Assembly: GCF_001294535.1 (NCBI RefSeq)
Contig: NZ_LGIC01000083.1
Span: 1 to 64,000, forward strand
Direction: 5' to 3'
Source of the DNA: Cypionkella psychrotolerans
GTDB taxonomy: Bacteria > Pseudomonadota > Alphaproteobacteria > Rhodobacterales > Rhodobacteraceae
Length of the DNA: 64,000 bases
The translations under genes were made by a program, and so were the position numbers. Below are positions 62,000 through 64,000 of this stretch, piece by piece (positions within the stretch are counted from its first letter, which is position 1; each line of letters begins with the position of its first letter). The notes beneath the pieces are model-generated. The model ran no database searches. It had not been told where the DNA came from and saw nothing but the letters and a program-made list of their open reading frames with translations.

Positions 62000-63697
62000 T
62001 TACGCCCTCCGCACGAAGCCATATTTCAAAAGCCAGATCGCAATCCGCTCAACGGGCGCACCCTTAAGCCCCGATCCGGCCTCTAACTGCGCAAAATCAC
62101 AGCCCGCAGGTCCCGCCGCAATCACCGCCCGCAGCACCTGCGCGATATGGTCGGGGGCGGCAAATACGCGCTTGAGCCCCTGATAATTCCGGGTAGCCAA
62201 AACATCGGTCAGGCTGGGCCGCCCGGTCGGGTCGGCCAGCACCAGCCGGGTTTTCTCAAAGGTGACTTGCTCGGTCGGATAGCTGCCGAACAGATGCATC
62301 GGCGAGGGCGCAATCGGCAGCACGTCGGCCTTGTAGCGCAGCGATTGTGCGGTGCCAGCCTTGCGACGCGCATCCTGCTCGCCCCAAAGCGCCTGCATCT
62401 GCGGCACCACTTGCGCCCAATCATACATGGCCTGCACCCGCGCTTTGCCAGCAGCGCCCATGCGGCGGCGCAAATCCGGGTCGCGCGCCAGTTGCAAAAT
62501 CCGCGCCGTCAGTTCCGGCAAATCCAATTCGGTCAGCGCCGAGGTTGAGGCGCAATACTGCACATAGCTGTCAGTGCCGCCCTGATAGCGCAAAGCCTCT
62601 TGCGCGTAATACTGCCCCGGCAGGGTGCGGGTGGTGATGCGGAAGCCGACATCATTAGAGACGGTATCTTTCATGCCATCCCAGTCAGACACCAGCAGCG
62701 GCAGCCCCGCCGCCATGCCCTCCAACGGAGCCAAGCCAAAGGTTTCCTGAATGTTATCAATCAGGAACATGAACACATCCGCGCCGGACAAAGCCGCCTT
62801 GCGGTCATCGGCTGACGCGCCATCCAGCAAGGCAAAGCCCACATCCGGCATCAGCTTGGCTGCCCCTTCGGTGAACACTTTGCGCGAAAAGTCATCGCGG
62901 AACTGCCCGCAGAACGCCACGAACAGCTTTTGCCCCGGTAGCTGTCGCTGTGCCGCTTGCATCGCAAGATAGATCGGGAGCGGGTCGAATTTCTCATGCG
63001 GGGTCAGCCGCGCGATGGTGGTGAACACCACATCCTGCGGCCCCGCGCCCAGTTTCGCCCGCAACGCCGCCCCCTTGGCGGCATCGGGTTCAAAATCCGC
63101 GCAATGCACACCCAAAGGGATCACCGGCAGCATCGGGCGCGGCGGTGGCACCGCTTTCAGATGCGCCCGAATGTGATCATCAATCCGGTCCATCTGATAG
63201 GTCACCGACGACAGCACCGACTGACTGGTGCAGATCACCGCATCCCAATCGGTGACAGGTGCCATCCGCAGATCGAAAAACCCCTGCATCACCGCATGGG
63301 TCGAGGTGGTGTGGGTGATGCCGCAAATCGACCACGCCGCTGTGCCATAGGCCGCCCGACGCCAGCTTTCACTGACGTAATTCGGGCTGGGGAAAAATAC
63401 CGTCTGCACTGGCGCAATGGTATTCGGCCGCAGCAAGGGTGCGTGGCGCACCGCTTTACTAGGGCGCAATTCCGCCGCCAAGGCTTTGACGGGTTCGATT
63501 TCGCCTGCGCCATGCGCCAGCAGCACGAATTCCTCGACATCGGCATGACGCACAAAGCCCTTGAGGAACGACTCGCCCGCCACCCTGCGCCCGTTGATGC
63601 CCTTGGCGGTCGGATCAAAGCCATCCTGCGCATACCAGATCGCGGCGTTTCGCCCTATCTCGGCCTTGCGCGGCTCAGTCGTTGCGTCCCCGCTCAT
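62000..63697 (-). CDS. Glycosyltransferase family 4-type protein
   Basis: 565 residues. GT-B fold: N-terminal acceptor domain (AAIWYAQDGFDPTAKGINGR; VAGESFLKGFVRH; WSICGITHTTSTHAVMQGFF), C-terminal donor domain (VFTTIARLTPHEKFDPLPIY; GADVFMFLIDNIQETFGLAP, then LEGMAAGLPLLVSDWDG). The E-x7-E type signature (ETFGLAPLE) is present. About 130 C-terminal residues beyond the GT domain are of unknown role. Start at 63697 forms an ATGA overlap with the upstream gene, so they are coupled, probably for a surface glycan. Confidence 0.88.
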   Translation of the reverse strand: MSGDATTEPRKAEIGRNAAIWYAQDGFDPTAKGINGRRVAGESFLKGFVRHADVEEFVLLAHGAGEIEPVKALAAELRPSKAVRHAPLLRPNTIAPVQTVFFPSPNYVSESWRRAAYGTAAWSICGITHTTSTHAVMQGFFDLRMAPVTDWDAVICTSQSVLSSVTYQMDRIDDHIRAHLKAVPPPRPMLPVIPLGVHCADFEPDAAKGAALRAKLGAGPQDVVFTTIARLTPHEKFDPLPIYLAMQAAQRQLPGQKLFVAFCGQFRDDFSRKVFTEGAAKLMPDVGFALLDGASADDRKAALSGADVFMFLIDNIQETFGLAPLEGMAAGLPLLVSDWDGMKDTVSNDVGFRITTRTLPGQYYAQEALRYQGGTDSYVQYCASTSALTELDLPELTARILQLARDPDLRRRMGAAGKARVQAMYDWAQVVPQMQALWGEQDARRKAGTAQSLRYKADVLPIAPSPMHLFGSYPTEQVTFEKTRLVLADPTGRPSLTDVLATRNYQGLKRVFAAPDHIAQVLRAVIAAGPAGCDFAQLEAGSGLKGAPVERIAIWLLKYGFVRRA

Positions 63698-64000
63698 TTC
63701 TTCACCATCCATAGCCAAGGTGTCGGGCCGGATCGCCATTCCCACAATGCCACCAGCCGATCCAGATCGCTGAGCACCTCCATCCAATCCGGCAGCCCGG
63801 AATCGTCCAAGCGCCGCCCAATAACCCGGATGTGGTGAGTGGCTTTGAATCGCTCAACAATCAGATGGCTGAGGCCGTGCCGGATGCAGTCATGCGATTC
63901 CACCAGAATATCCGCCGAGCGCAGGCCGGGCGCACGCACAGGATCCAGCAACTCGCCCTCTGCCCCTTCAATATCGCAAACCACCAGCGTTTTCTGCTGC
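63694..64000 (-). CDS. FkbM/SAM-methyltransferase-like protein, C-terminal part
   Basis: 5' end lies outside the window; about 101 codons remain. QQKTLVVCDIEGAEGELLDP contains the VxDIEGAE motif seen in FkbM-type methyltransferases, followed by ADILVESHDCIRHGLSHLIV and a C-terminal region ending WEWRSGPTPWLWMVKK. Its stop overlaps the glycosyltransferase start. Probably modifies the glycan or a sugar, but the SAM-binding region is not visible here. Confidence 0.6.
   Translation of the reverse strand, partial: QQKTLVVCDIEGAEGELLDPVRAPGLRSADILVESHDCIRHGLSHLIVERFKATHHIRVIGRRLDDSGLPDWMEVLSDLDRLVALWEWRSGPTPWLWMVKK

Overview
The window is high-GC alphaproteobacterial chromosome, almost certainly order Rhodobacterales (Rhodobacter/Paracoccaceae type). 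Supporting signs are the conserved run ppiD-trpE, trpG-trpD-trpC-moaC-moeA-lexA, gltX and gltA, an alphaproteobacterial SOS box (GAAC-N7-GAAC) in front of lexA, a short SurA/PpiD-type protein, and many ATGA start/stop overlaps. No genus is claimed.

Layout. (1) 1-507: the end of an IS3-family insertion sequence, with orfA, the start of orfB and an A6G frameshift site. (2) 508 to about 8.4 kb: a decayed lambdoid prophage that keeps only DNA-packaging and head genes: small and GpA-type large terminase, lambda-type portal, a prohead protease fused to the major capsid protein, a gpW-like head-tail joiner and a DUF2190 cement protein. Three unrecognised genes on the opposite strand and one HTH-like gene sit between terminase and portal. 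No integrase, lysis or tail genes are visible. (3) 8.4-16.7 kb: TRIC-type channel, bfd-bfr iron storage pair, kbl-tdh threonine degradation operon, an XRE-cupin regulator behind twin 18-bp palindromes, SelO, tRNA-Pro(TGG), DUF192, a double cold-shock protein and pdxH. (4) 16.8-25.2 kb: fabI, lysE-type exporter, gpt, DUF2127, an aminotransferase, an exported DUF695-RraB protein, ppiD and trpE. (5) 25.5-37.9 kb: YibQ-type divergent polysaccharide deacetylase, the tightly coupled trpGDC-moaC-moeA operon, lexA, comEC, gltX, gltA and a DUF1624 membrane protein. (6) 37.9-48.9 kb: N-carbamoylputrescine amidase, a DUF2235 hydrolase, ornithine-decarboxylase-type enzyme, Lrp regulator, DUF3592, VOC protein, valS, DUF1992, a HisC-like aminotransferase and DUF4177. 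Together aguB and the decarboxylase point to polyamine synthesis. (7) 49-64 kb: glutathione transferase with a 36-bp palindromic operator and a truncated divergent regulator, gatB, lytic transglycosylase, pepN, photolyase plus DUF2256, an arsR-SRPBCC-SRPBCC operon with paired operators, malate synthase G, bolA, a J-domain protein, and a glycosyltransferase coupled to an upstream gene that runs off the window.

Structure beyond the genes. I see at least three families of short intergenic repeats: four copies of a 22-bp element (TTTCACATTGGC-NN-AAATATCC), two copies of a roughly 75-bp element placed directly after minus-strand stop codons at convergent gene ends, and two copies of a roughly 140-180 bp element that begins at the stop codon of trpE and of the VOC gene. 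The points most worth follow-up are the antisense gene cluster in the phage head module, a well-formed internal start site in the protease-capsid fusion, the GST operator with its truncated regulator, and the exported RraB-domain protein. All calls come from reading the sequence; no database search was run.
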